From NCBI GenBank assembly GCA_030685015.1, contig JAUXWS010000030.1, positions 1 to 33,296 of the forward strand: DNA of 33,296 nucleotides, read 5' to 3'. This stretch comes from a bacterium (GTDB taxonomy: Bacteria > CAIWAD01). Of the stretch, positions 15,570 through 24,745 are shown piece by piece (position 1 is the stretch's first letter; every line of letters starts with the position of its first letter). The position numbers and the translations under genes are program-made. The notes below the pieces were generated by a model. It made no database searches. It was not told the DNA's origin and saw only the letters and a list, made by a program, of their open reading frames with translations.

Positions 15570-16727
15570 ATGAAAAAGAAAACCCTTCGCCTGCTGTCCC
15601 GCTTGTGGGCCGCGGCCTTCCTCCTGGGGCTGGCGGCGCTGGTGGCCAAGTTCGCCACGGGCGAGCGCCTTGCCGGCTACGGCAGCTATGTGCCCTGGGG
15701 CTTGTGGGTCGCCCTGTACTTCCATTTCGTGGGCATCGCCGGCGGCGTCTTCGTCGCGGGCATGACCGGCTACTTCCTGGGGCTGCCCCACTTCCGGGAG
15801 CATCTGCGGGTCATCATGCTGGTCTCCACCGTGGCGGTGGTCACCGGCCTCTTCTCCATCTGGCTGGATCTGGGGCAACCCTTCCGCGCCTATCGCATGA
15901 TCTTCGCCCCCAACTTCGGCAGCATGATGGCCTTCAACGCCTGGATGTACTCCTTCTTCCTGGCCGTGGTGGCCGTCTGTTTCCACCTCAGCTACCAGAA
16001 GGCCAGCCAGGAGGACGTGAACGACCGCAGCGGCTGGCTGGCCCCGCTGCTGATGGCGGCCCTCCTCCTCTCCATCGCCTACCCCAGCCAGAGCGGCGCC
16101 TTCTTCGGCGTGGTGGACGCCAAACCCTTCTGGAGTTCGGCTCTCCTTCCCATCCTGTTCCTGGGATCCGCCGTCACGTCCGGCGCCGCCGTGCTGCTGC
16201 TGCTTTTCACCTTCCTGCTGCGGGAGGAGGCCGACATCCGCCAGCAACCCTTGCGCCTGCTGCGCCGCATGACCCTGGGCGGCATGGCCTTCTACTTCCT
16301 GGCCGAGTTCGCCGAGTACTCCATCGTCTATTGGTCGCCCATCTCGCACAATCGGGAGGCGGTCGACCTCGTCATCTTCGGCCCCTTCTGGTGGGTCTTC
16401 TGGCTGGTCCACCTGGGCGGCGCCCTGGTGGCGGCCTTCCTGATGATGAGGGGACGCAGCCTGCCGGCGGTGGGCACGGGCGCCTTCCTCGTGGCCGTCA
16501 CCTTCGTCTCGGCCCGCCTCAACATCCTGATCCCCGGCCAGGCCGTGGCTGAGTTGAAGGGCTTGAATGAGGCCTACACCCACGTCCGACTCAGCCACCA
16601 CTACCAGGCCACCTGGAACGAGTATCTCGTCGCGCTCTTCATCGGCGCCTTCGGCGTGGGGCTGGTGGTCCTTGGTCTCAAGCTGCTCGCCCGCCATTCC
16701 ATGAAGAAGATCGGAGCCGCCCTATGA
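15570..16727 (+). CDS. NrfD/PsrC/TtrC-family quinone-interacting membrane subunit
   Basis: 385 residues with nine to ten hydrophobic helices. Blocks such as YVPWGLWVALYFHFVGIAGG, SIWLDLGQPFRAYRMIF and PFWWVFWLVHLGGALVAAFL are characteristic of the NrfD family, which oxidises or reduces quinol and anchors the iron-sulfur subunit. It has no heme-binding pattern. ATG 15570 follows the B gene by seven bases with GAGGGAAGC upstream, and the stop overlaps the catalytic-subunit start (ATGA). It completes the membrane arm of the B-C-A complex, linking the quinone pool to periplasmic chemistry. Confidence 0.9.
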   Translation: MKKKTLRLLSRLWAAAFLLGLAALVAKFATGERLAGYGSYVPWGLWVALYFHFVGIAGGVFVAGMTGYFLGLPHFREHLRVIMLVSTVAVVTGLFSIWLDLGQPFRAYRMIFAPNFGSMMAFNAWMYSFFLAVVAVCFHLSYQKASQEDVNDRSGWLAPLLMAALLLSIAYPSQSGAFFGVVDAKPFWSSALLPILFLGSAVTSGAAVLLLLFTFLLREEADIRQQPLRLLRRMTLGGMAFYFLAEFAEYSIVYWSPISHNREAVDLVIFGPFWWVFWLVHLGGALVAAFLMMRGRSLPAVGTGAFLVAVTFVSARLNILIPGQAVAELKGLNEAYTHVRLSHHYQATWNEYLVALFIGAFGVGLVVLGLKLLARHSMKKIGAAL

Positions 16728-19700
16728 AGCAGACACCCCATGACGTGACCCGTCGCGCCTTCCTGGCCAAGGGCGCCCTGCTGGGGTCGGGCCTGGCGGC
16801 CGGCATGATGATGGGTGGCCGCGCCCAGGCCCAAGTGGAGCAGGCCATTCTCGCCGGGCGGCGTCCCGATGTCGACTATGGGTTGAACGATCCTGAGAAC
16901 CAGGTGCGCACCGTGTGCCTGAACTGCAACACGGGATGCGGCATCACGTGCAAGCTGCAGGACGGCGTGGTCACCAAGATCGACGGCAACCCCTTCAACC
17001 CCTGGACCCTGCTGCCGCACCTGCCCATGAAAACCCGCCTGGACGACGCCGCCCGGGTGGACGGGGCGCTCTGCCCCAAGGGACAGGCCGGCGTGCAGAT
17101 CGCCTACGATCCCTATCGCATCCGCCAGGTGTTGAAGCGGGCGGGCCGGCGGGGCGAGAACAAGTGGATCAGCATCCCCTTCGAGCAGGCCATTGCCGAG
17201 ATCGTGGAAGGGGGCGCGCTCTTCGCCCAGGTGCCCGGCGAGGAGCAGCGCCAAGTTGAGGGATTGCGTTCGATCATGGCCCTGCGGGACGGGGCCGCGG
17301 CCAAGGAGATGGCCGCCGACGTCAAGGCCATCTGGGATGAAAAGGACAGGGAACGCAAGGCGGCCTTGGTGAAGGAGTTCCAGGCGAGGCACGCCGCCCG
17401 CCTGGATACGCTCATCGACCCCGATCATCCGGACATGGGACCCCGCAACAACCAGTTCGTCATGGCCTGGGGACGCCTCAAGGGAGGCCGCAGCGACGTG
17501 ATGAAACGCTTCGGCGCAGGCTTTGGCACCACCAACCTGCACGGGCACACCACCGTCTGCCAGGGTTCGCTCTACTTCACCTGCAAGGCGATCAGCGAGC
17601 AGTACTTCGCAGGCAAGTTCACCAATGGCAAGAAGTTCTACTGGCAGGGCGACATCGAGAACTCGCGCTACATCCTCTTCGTTGGCGCCAACCTGTTCGA
17701 AGCCAATTACGGTCCCACCAACCGCACCGTTCGCCTGACGGAGAACCTGAAGTCAGGCCGCACCAGGATCGCCGTGGCGGATCCGCGCTTTTCCAAGCTG
17801 GCCAGCAAGGCGGAGAAGTGGCTGCCCATCAAGCCGGGCGAGGACGCCGCGCTGGCCATGGCCATTATCAGCTGGATGCTGGAGCACGACCGCTACGACA
17901 AGGCTTTCCTGGCCAATGCCAACAAGGCGGCAGCCATGGCCGGCGGTGAGAAGAGCTGGACCAACGCCAGCTGGCTGGTGGAGATCAAGGACGGCAAAGC
18001 AGGAAAATTCGTGCGGGCCGCGGATCTGGGCCTGGCCTCGGCCAGGAAGCTGGTCGTGCCGGATCCCAAGGACAAGGAGAAGGTCATCGAGTACGAGGAG
18101 AAGTCTTTCCTCGTCATGGTGGGCGGCAAAGCCGTGGCCATCGAACCCAATGACACCGAGCGCGCCGTCACGGCCGACCTCTTCGTTGACACCGAGTTGA
18201 AGGGCAGGGATGGCGCCACGGTCCAGGTCAAATCCTCGCTGCAGATCCTCAAGGAGTCAGCCTTCGAGCAGTCCTTCGACGAGTGGTGCGCCGTGGCGGG
18301 GCTGGAAGCGGCCGACGTGGCGCAGGTGGCCCGCGAGCTGACCAGCCACGGCAAGCAGGCGGTGGTGGACGTCCATCGCGGCGCCGCCCAGCACACCAAC
18401 GGATTCTACAACGTGCTGGCCTGGATGAGCGTCAACATGCTGCTGGGAAACTTCGACTGGAAGGGCGGCGCCTGTCTTGCCTCCACCTACGGCTATGACG
18501 GCGCCAAGGGCGGCCCCTACGATCTGGCCAAGGTACCCGGCAAGCTGACCACCTTCGGCGTCAGCTCCATCCGCCACGACGTGGCCTACGACAAGACCAC
18601 GCTCTTCGCCGGCTACCCGGCCCGGCGCAACTGGTATCCCCTGGCCAGCGATGTCTACGAGGAGATCATCCCCAGCATCGGGGACGCCTACCCCTACCCG
18701 GTCAAGGCCCTTTTCCTCTACATGGGCGCCCCCACCTACGCCCTGCCCGCCGGCCACACCAACATCGCGGTGCTGGCGGACGTGGAGAAGTTGCCGCTCT
18801 TCTTCTGCAGCGACATCCTGATCGGCACCACCAGCATGTACGCCGACTACATCTTCCCGGACTTGAGCTTCCTCGAGCGCTGGGAGTTCCAGGGCAGTCA
18901 TCCCAACATGCCCAACAAGGTGCAGCCTGTCCGCCAGCCGGCCATCGCCCCTGTCCCCGAGACGGTGCGCGTGTACGGCCAGGAGGCGCCCATCTCCTTC
19001 GAGACCCTCCTCATGGGCCTGGCCGAGCAGCTGGGACTGAAGGGCTTCGGACCAGGCGCCCTGGGGGAGGGGAGGGATTACCTACGCCCGGAGGATTTCT
19101 ACCTCAAGGGCGTGGCCAACATCGCCCTGGGCAGCGAACCGGGCAAGGAGGTGCCCGACGCCGATGACCGGGAGCTGGAGATCTTCCTCAAGGCACGGCG
19201 GCACCTGCCGCCCACGGTGTTCGACGAGGGGCTGTGGCGCAAGGCGGCGGGGGAGGAGCACTGGCGCAAGGTCGTCTACGTGCTGAACCGGGGCGGCCGC
19301 TACGAGTCCCACGAGAAGGGCTATGACGGAGACCATCTGGCCCATCCCTATGGCATGCTGCTCAATCTTTATCAGGAGAAGACGGCATCGCAGAAGTATG
19401 CGGGAACGGGCAAGCCCTGCAGCGGCATCGCACGGCATCTGCCGCAGCTGACCTATGACGGGCGGACGCTGGACGAGATGGGCCGGGGCCACGACCTGCA
19501 CCTGATCACCCATCGCTTCATCTCCCACACCAAGTCGAGGACGGTGGCCGCCTACTGGCTGCACCCGCTCATGGAGGAGAACGGCATCCTCATGAACAGC
19601 CGCGACGCCCGTCGCCTGGGGCTGGCCAACGGCGACCAGGTCAAGGTGGTCAGCTCCACCAACGCCAACGGCCAGTGGGACTTCAACAACGGCCGCTCCC

Positions 19701-19969
19701 GGACGATGAGCGGCCGCTTGCAGGTGACGGAGGCGATCCGCCCCGGCGTGGTCAGCTTCGTGCTTGGCTTCGGGCACTGGGCCACCGGCGCCGAGGACGT
19801 GGTGGTCAATGGCGAGGTGGTGAAGGGCGACGCGCGCCGGAGGAGGGGGATCCACGCCAACGCCGCCATGTGGACGGATCCCTCCCTGCGCCACAACACC
19901 TGCCTGGTGGATCCCGTGGGCGGCAGCGTGTCCTTCTACGACACCAAGGTGTCCATCCTGAAAGCATGA
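16724..19969 (+). CDS. Tat-exported molybdopterin oxidoreductase, catalytic subunit (TtrA/SrdA-like)
   Basis: 1081 residues. A Tat signal (TRRAFLAKG) leads to a [4Fe-4S] site with Cys65, Cys68, Cys72 and Cys117, followed by the Mo-bisMGD fold of the DMSO-reductase superfamily. Cys279 in HGHTTVCQGSLYF is the likely molybdenum ligand. The C-terminal dinucleotide-binding domain is present (MNSRDARRLGLANGDQVKVV). A charged helical stretch lies between the cluster and the Mo ligand (about 170-240). The length and the B-C-A gene order fit tetrathionate reductase TtrA or selenate reductase SrdA better than ArrA or ArxA, which are about 800-860 residues. Arsenate is also possible, since some TtrA-like enzymes are linked to arsenate respiration. 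The substrate remains open; context (arsenic genes, AioXSR-like sensor) favours a metalloid oxyanion. Confidence 0.85.
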   Translation: MKQTPHDVTRRAFLAKGALLGSGLAAGMMMGGRAQAQVEQAILAGRRPDVDYGLNDPENQVRTVCLNCNTGCGITCKLQDGVVTKIDGNPFNPWTLLPHLPMKTRLDDAARVDGALCPKGQAGVQIAYDPYRIRQVLKRAGRRGENKWISIPFEQAIAEIVEGGALFAQVPGEEQRQVEGLRSIMALRDGAAAKEMAADVKAIWDEKDRERKAALVKEFQARHAARLDTLIDPDHPDMGPRNNQFVMAWGRLKGGRSDVMKRFGAGFGTTNLHGHTTVCQGSLYFTCKAISEQYFAGKFTNGKKFYWQGDIENSRYILFVGANLFEANYGPTNRTVRLTENLKSGRTRIAVADPRFSKLASKAEKWLPIKPGEDAALAMAIISWMLEHDRYDKAFLANANKAAAMAGGEKSWTNASWLVEIKDGKAGKFVRAADLGLASARKLVVPDPKDKEKVIEYEEKSFLVMVGGKAVAIEPNDTERAVTADLFVDTELKGRDGATVQVKSSLQILKESAFEQSFDEWCAVAGLEAADVAQVARELTSHGKQAVVDVHRGAAQHTNGFYNVLAWMSVNMLLGNFDWKGGACLASTYGYDGAKGGPYDLAKVPGKLTTFGVSSIRHDVAYDKTTLFAGYPARRNWYPLASDVYEEIIPSIGDAYPYPVKALFLYMGAPTYALPAGHTNIAVLADVEKLPLFFCSDILIGTTSMYADYIFPDLSFLERWEFQGSHPNMPNKVQPVRQPAIAPVPETVRVYGQEAPISFETLLMGLAEQLGLKGFGPGALGEGRDYLRPEDFYLKGVANIALGSEPGKEVPDADDRELEIFLKARRHLPPTVFDEGLWRKAAGEEHWRKVVYVLNRGGRYESHEKGYDGDHLAHPYGMLLNLYQEKTASQKYAGTGKPCSGIARHLPQLTYDGRTLDEMGRGHDLHLITHRFISHTKSRTVAAYWLHPLMEENGILMNSRDARRLGLANGDQVKVVSSTNANGQWDFNNGRSRTMSGRLQVTEAIRPGVVSFVLGFGHWATGAEDVVVNGEVVKGDARRRRGIHANAAMWTDPSLRHNTCLVDPVGGSVSFYDTKVSILKA

Positions 19970-20019
19970 CGACTCCAGTGGCCGGCGGGGCGGGGGTGTC
20001 GCGCCGCCGGCGGTTGCAG

Positions 20020-20048
20020 GTGCGGCGCCTGTCTCATGGGCGCCGCAC
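20020..20048 (+). terminator. Hairpin between catalytic subunit and porin
   Basis: GTGCGGCGCC (20020-20029) and GGCGCCGCAC (20039-20048) form a perfect 10-bp stem with a nine-base loop. An ATTTTTC tract follows 13 bases later, so it may act as a weak terminator or attenuator that lowers porin expression relative to the oxidoreductase. A second possible stem (19982-19988 with 20004-20010) lies just upstream. Confidence 0.5.
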
Positions 20049-20082
20049 ATCATCCTTCTCATTTTTCAGCCAGGAGACACAC

Positions 20083-21051
20083 ATGAGCAAGAGCATCCTG
20101 TTGGGACTTCTTCTGACCACGGCGGCCGTCCAGGCGGCGGACCTGAGCAGCCTGATCTTCTACGAGTACACGCACAACGCCACCGAGGGCGTGGCCGAGG
20201 ACGGCAAGTTCGAGACGGGCCGCGCCTACCTGACCATCACGGACAAGCCGGCGGACAACCTGTCCTACAGGCTTCAGCTCGACGCGGGCCGCATGAACGA
20301 CGGCGCCGACGACAGCGACAAGATGTTGGAGGTCTTCGTTAAAAACGCCTGCGTGGATTGGAAGACGGGCCTGGGCAAGTGGACCTTCGGCATGCAGGGC
20401 ATGAACATGTTCAATATGCAGGAGGCCAACTTCGGCTACCGCTTCCTGGCCAAGCCCCTGATGGACGAGCACGGCTTCTCCAGCAGCGCGGATATGGGCG
20501 TGGGCTATGCCAATGAGTTTGGTGGCCTTGTGAAGGCTAGTTTGCTCTACACCAATGGAGGCGGCTTCAAGAAGGCCGAGAGTGATAAGTACAAGAAGCT
20601 CTCGCTGCAGGTGATGGCGGGCGAGTCCGCGCTGAGCAAGAAGGACGGCTGGAATGCGGGGTTGGTCTACAGCCTGGAGCCGGTCAGCGCCGACGACAGC
20701 AAGACGGTGATGGGCCTGTTCGGCGGCTGGGCGGGCATGGGCGCGCGGCTGGGCGCCGAGTTCGACACCAAGACCACCACGGGCGCCGTGGACGTGACGG
20801 AGCAGATCATCGGCTTCTACGGCAACTACAAGCTGCCCATCGGGCTGCCGCTGGATCTCTTCGCCAACGTGGCGATGGTGGATCCGGACACGAACACGGA
20901 CGACGACGGCCTCACCGACCTCATCATCGGCGTGGCCTTCAAGCCGGCCAAGGGCCTGGTCATCGCCCCCAACCTGCGGACCATCTCCCACGAGGCCTCG
21001 GGCTCCGACCCCGACACCTGGTACCGGGTCAACTTCGAGTTCAAGATCTGA
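20083..21051 (+). CDS. Outer-membrane beta-barrel porin
   Basis: 322 residues. A signal peptide (SILLGLLLTTAAVQAADL) is followed by alternating amphipathic strands and the C-terminal strand WYRVNFEFKI; ending on hydrophobic/aromatic alternation is typical of outer-membrane barrels. Glycine- and aspartate-rich turns (DPDTNTDDDGLTD) suggest calcium-binding or surface loops. ATG 20083 is preceded by CAGGAG. It lies 113 bp after the catalytic subunit and ends before a strong terminator, so it could belong to the respiratory operon and admit the oxyanion substrate. I do not recognise a named family; the role is inferred from position and fold. Confidence 0.7.
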   Translation: MSKSILLGLLLTTAAVQAADLSSLIFYEYTHNATEGVAEDGKFETGRAYLTITDKPADNLSYRLQLDAGRMNDGADDSDKMLEVFVKNACVDWKTGLGKWTFGMQGMNMFNMQEANFGYRFLAKPLMDEHGFSSSADMGVGYANEFGGLVKASLLYTNGGGFKKAESDKYKKLSLQVMAGESALSKKDGWNAGLVYSLEPVSADDSKTVMGLFGGWAGMGARLGAEFDTKTTTGAVDVTEQIIGFYGNYKLPIGLPLDLFANVAMVDPDTNTDDDGLTDLIIGVAFKPAKGLVIAPNLRTISHEASGSDPDTWYRVNFEFKI

Positions 21052-21075
21052 ACCTGGACAGAACCTGGTGCGACC

Positions 21076-21106
21076 GGGGGCGGGGCGGCGGCGCCCTGCC
21101 CCCTTT
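21076..21106 (+). terminator. Rho-independent terminator after the porin
   Basis: GGGGGCGGGGCG pairs with CGCCCTGCCCCC (12 pairs, one G-U) around a GCGG loop, followed by TTT. It lies 24 bases after the porin stop and closes the plus-strand block; the desaturase on the other strand ends at 21164. Confidence 0.75.
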
Positions 21107-21163
21107 GCTGAAGGCGGCCGGGGACCGTGACGTCACACCTCGCGCCGTGGTCTTCCCTCACCG

Positions 21164-21892
21164 TCAGGCCGGACCCCGCCTCACCACGACACCCAGTCGT
21201 TCGAGCAGGACAATCACCCAGTAGCCAGGATCCAGTTCGAACCAGCGGTGGGCGAAGTTGAGCCGCGTGGGGGAGTGATGGTGGTTGTTCTGGTAGAGCT
21301 CGCCCAGCATGAGGAGGTCCACCGGCAGCGTGTTGCGGCTGTGGTCGTCCGTGTCGGGGTGGTTGACGTAGCCGTACTTGTGCCCGGCCCAGTTGACGAT
21401 GGCGCCATGGATTGGCCCCATCAGCCAGTGCAGGGGCAGCAGGAGGAAGCACCAGACCGCAGGCGCCCAGAGAGCGTAGACCCCCGTCCACAGCGCGCCC
21501 ATGCCGATGCACGTCGGCCAGGTGTCGGCCAGGCGGTCGAAGGCCGGCCAATCCGGCGTGCATGACGCGAAGCGCTCCAGCTCGGGATCGTCGCGCCGGC
21601 GCGCCGCCTCGAAATGGGCGAGCGTGTCCTTGAGCATGCCGACCACCGTGCGGTGCCTGAGGGGGCTGTGGGGATCCCGCGCCGTGTCGCTGAAGGCGTG
21701 GTGCTGGCGGTGCAGGATGGCATAGGCCCTGGGGTTGAGGAAGGAGGGGCCCTGGGCGAGGAAGGCCAGGACGTGGATCACCCGTTCCGTCCGCCGCGAC
21801 AGCCTGAACATCTGGTGCGACGCGTAGCGGTGATGATAGAAGGTCTGGAAGAAGAGCGACGTGAACCAATGCACGATCAGCAGGATCACCAT
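21164..21892 (-). CDS. Fatty acid desaturase (acyl-CoA delta-9 type)
   Basis: 242 residues with the three histidine boxes of membrane desaturases in order: HHRYASH near the N-terminus, HRQHHAFSD in the middle and QNNHHHSP near the C-terminus. These bind the di-iron centre that introduces a double bond into acyl chains using oxygen. Four hydrophobic segments flank the boxes. ATG 21892 is the only possible start, because an in-frame stop lies shortly upstream; no clear ribosome binding site is present. Oxygen use contrasts with the respiratory genes next door and suggests a facultative lifestyle. It stands alone between two operons. Confidence 0.88.
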   Translation of the reverse strand: MVILLIVHWFTSLFFQTFYHHRYASHQMFRLSRRTERVIHVLAFLAQGPSFLNPRAYAILHRQHHAFSDTARDPHSPLRHRTVVGMLKDTLAHFEAARRRDDPELERFASCTPDWPAFDRLADTWPTCIGMGALWTGVYALWAPAVWCFLLLPLHWLMGPIHGAIVNWAGHKYGYVNHPDTDDHSRNTLPVDLLMLGELYQNNHHHSPTRLNFAHRWFELDPGYWVIVLLERLGVVVRRGPA

Positions 21893-21925
21893 GGGCCATC
21901 CGGGCTTTGGACATTAATTCGGACC

Positions 21926-21940
21926 ATCTTGATCCAAGAT
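21926..21940. promoter_or_regulatory. Dyad upstream of the desaturase gene
   Basis: ATCTTGATCCAAGAT is a perfect 6-3-6 inverted repeat 34 bp upstream of the desaturase start, in a locally AT-richer stretch. It may be an operator for a lipid-responsive repressor. The rest of the gap (21941-22146) shows no gene I can support, only an inverted repeat (22091-22097 with 22113-22119) that may end the minus-strand operon. Confidence 0.35.
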
Positions 21941-22146
21941 AGGGCGGCTGGCCGTCTTCGCAAGGCAAATCCATTGCGTGGCGAATTCTCCCGTGGTCCA
22001 GGTGGGTGTCCCACGCGTTCAGCAGCGTCTCGTGAATGGCGGGTGGATCAGCGGACGGCATGTGCGGGAAGCTGCCCGTTGCTGAGTGCCCGCCCGGCGC
22101 TGATGGACTCGTCCGGGCGGAGGACGCCACAGGATTGCGGTCCGTC

Positions 22147-22344
22147 TCAGGGTCGATCCAGGCCTACCGTTGCCTTCGCGGCACTTGGCCCGGCCACCTC
22201 AGGCCCGGGCTCGATCCCCATCCAGCGCGGACCCTCGCGCCGGTCGGGCGCCACCACGCGGCAACAGGTGGTGCGGGGCGGTCGTCGTCCGTGGACACAG
22301 CGGGCCTCGTCGCCCAGGCGTTGGATTCTCAGCACGTGGCTCAT
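22147..22344 (-). CDS. Small hypothetical protein at the end of the sensor operon
   Basis: 65 codons, beginning MSHVLRIQRLGDEARCVHGR, with a basic middle that includes a Cys-Cys pair (TTCCRVV). ATG 22344 lies 21 bp after the TorF-like porin stop and has GGGAG five bases upstream, so it is placed as a fifth gene of the operon. No signal peptide or membrane segment is visible. An inverted repeat at 22091-22119 follows its stop. I do not recognise the family, and chance coding is possible at this GC content. Confidence 0.45.
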   Translation of the reverse strand: MSHVLRIQRLGDEARCVHGRRPPRTTCCRVVAPDRREGPRWMGIEPGPEVAGPSAAKATVGLDRP

Positions 22345-22365
22345 GGTCTCTCCCTGACCCAGGCA

Positions 22366-23067
22366 TTACTCGCCGGAGGACAGGCTCCAGCTGACAGACA
22401 GCACCAGGCGGCGTCCCGCCAGGTCTCCCGCCACCCGGCGCCCGCGCGAGTCCGTGTCGTGCCAGGCCAGGCTCCATGCGAAGAGGGAAAGGCCGCCGGC
22501 CAGACCCAGATTCCAGTCGGTCATCAGCCGGTCCGCCCCGCTCCCGTAGAGCTGCTGGGCGGCCGAGGTGGAATGGCGCATGGCGCCCAATGAGGCCACG
22601 CCGCCGACCCAGTGTGCCAGGGGGAGGGCCAGTGCCAGTCTGCCGTAGGCGGCATCCGCTCCGCTGCCCGCGTAGTCGGGAGTCCAGCTGCCCAGCAGCG
22701 CCAGCGGTCCCCGCTCCAGGTTGAGGACCACTTCGCCGTAATCCCCCTCGCGGCTGGATCCCAGGTAGTGGTAGCGCTGGATCACGAGATCCCAGCCCAG
22801 GCCCCGCGTCTCGCCCGCCCAGCCGGCGCCCAGGTCCGCCTCCAGCCAGGTGTCGTCGCCATAGTCGACGGTGGAGCACCAGGCGTCGGCATGAAGCCCG
22901 GAGGGCAGGCTCCATCCGCAGCCCAGTTGGGGGGCCGGCCGGCCGTCGGTCTGGCTGATGCCGTAGACCAGATAGTCCGACACCACGCCCAGCTCCAGGT
23001 CCCAAGCGGCCGCCGAGGGGCGCCAGGGCACGATCAGGGCCAGAAGGACCATGTCGCGGATCTTCAT
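22366..23067 (-). CDS. TorF-family putative porin
   Basis: 233 residues. A signal peptide (MVLLALIVPWRPSAAAWDL) is followed by the hallmark start of this family, GVVSDYLVYGISQTDGRPA, in which the barrel begins with a VSDY..GISQT motif, then repeated amphipathic strands ending VLSVSWSLSSGE. It should be a small outer-membrane beta-barrel of unknown cargo. ATG 23067 has AGGAG eight bases upstream and overlaps the stop of the response-regulator gene (ATGA). Its coupling to a phosphorelay operon is notable: barrels of this kind are normally effectors rather than parts of a signalling unit. Confidence 0.75.
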   Translation of the reverse strand: MKIRDMVLLALIVPWRPSAAAWDLELGVVSDYLVYGISQTDGRPAPQLGCGWSLPSGLHADAWCSTVDYGDDTWLEADLGAGWAGETRGLGWDLVIQRYHYLGSSREGDYGEVVLNLERGPLALLGSWTPDYAGSGADAAYGRLALALPLAHWVGGVASLGAMRHSTSAAQQLYGSGADRLMTDWNLGLAGGLSLFAWSLAWHDTDSRGRRVAGDLAGRRLVLSVSWSLSSGE

Positions 23068-24745
23068 GTCGTCTCCTTGTGCAATTCCATCAACCAGCAG
23101 GCGCTGACGAAGTGATCTGGCGGAAGGGCCGCTTCGGCGGATGCATCCACCGCCTCGGCCCAACCGGCATCGGCCAGGCCTTGCATCCATGCCGGAGCAA
23201 AGGCTCCCCCCACCCGCAACTCCAACCCAAGCCCTTGGGCGAGCCGCGCCAGCTGGCGCACATGCTCCCCGGCCGCCCGCCCCGGTTGGTCGCCGCCCAG
23301 GGTGAGATGCACGCGCCGCAGGGTGGCGGGGGCCGGCCCACCGTCCAGCAGCGAGGCCAGCCCGGCCGGGGGGAGGGCGAGGACCACCCCCGGCATGGCG
23401 TAGGGCTCCAGCAAGCGCCTGATCTCATCACCGGAGCGAGGCAGGTCGTCGCCGCACTCCAGTTCCAGCCAGGACGATCCGTCGTGGGCGGACGAGACCA
23501 GGCGGCGCAGGGCGGCGGGCAGCGCCGAGCCCGGGAGCAGCTCGGCCAGCACCGGCAGGACCAGCCGGGCCGTCCGACCCGATACGCGGGTGGCGGTGGC
23601 CAGGTCGGCCGCCTGGTCGATCAGGGACAGATAGAGGCTGGCAAGGCGGCCGCCCTCCCGCGCCAGGGAGATCAGCGCGGACGGGGCAAGGCTTCGCAGC
23701 AGTTCGTGGGAGGACCAGGGCTGCAGGCGCGCTCCCAGCAGCACACCCCTTGGCGTGCGCAGCGGCTGGCAGCGCAGCTCCATGCACCTCGCCTCCAGCA
23801 CGGCCCCCACCGCCTCGACCAGCTCCGCTTCGCGGCGGGCCGCCTCCTCCCTCTCCCTGTCATGGAAGTGAAACGGATTCCCGGCCGCGCCGGACGTGGC
23901 GCGCAGGGCCTGGAGGGCGCGCTCGACCAGGATCTCCGCCCCGGCCCCGTCCTCCGGGAAGAGGGCGATGCCCACCCGCGGGTTGGTGGCGGCGGGGCGT
24001 GTCCCATCCTTCCCTGGCGCTTCCAGGGCCGCGCAGAGGCGACCTGCCACGCGGGCAGCGTCGGCGGGCGTGCGCAGGTCCTGCAGGAAGACGAGAAAGG
24101 CCTTGTCGACCACCACCTCCGCGACCTGGTCCCCATCCTCCCCGCCCATGGCCGGGCCCTGGTCGAGATTGTCCTCACGGCGCAGCTGGTCGCGCAGGCG
24201 GACGGCGGCCTCCCGCCAGGAATCCCCTTCGAGCAGGTCTCCGCCGGTGGTCCAGGGGCGGCCACCCGGGTGGATGGCCAGCACGGCCAGCCTCCCGCTG
24301 TGGCGGAGGGCGTGCGACACCAGGCAGACCAACCGTTCCAGGGCCGGCGGGGCGGCCGGGGCCGCGCCGGTGGCGCGCTGGTGTTGCAGCATCATGCGCA
24401 GCCGGCGGGCCAGCGAGGCGTAGTCAAGGGGCTTGCGCATGAAATCACTGGCGCCTGCCGCCACCGCCCGCTCCAGGGAGGGCTCGTCCTCCAGGCCGCT
24501 CAGCATGATGACCGGAACCTGGCGACCCCCCGGCAGGCTCCGGATGGCGGCGCAAGCGGCGAAGCCGTCCATGACGGGCATCAATCCGTCCATCAGCACA
24601 AGGTCACAGGCGTCCTCCTGGAAGCGCGCCAGCGCCTCCCGGCCATCCGCCGCCTCGGTCACGGCAAAGCCGGACGCCTCCAGCATGCTGCGAGCCAGGA
24701 AGCGCGTGGTGGCGTCGTCGTCGACCACCAGGATCCGTGCCGCCG

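Noticed and set aside
16724-19969. Naming the catalytic subunit ArrA or ArxA because of the arsenic context
   Set aside because: The 1081-residue length and B-C-A gene order fit TtrA/SrdA-type enzymes better; ArrA and ArxA are clearly shorter. The substrate is left open.
21127-21136. Palindrome GTGACGTCAC near the desaturase stop
   Set aside because: A ten-base dyad at a gene's 3' end with no second copy; chance is a sufficient explanation.
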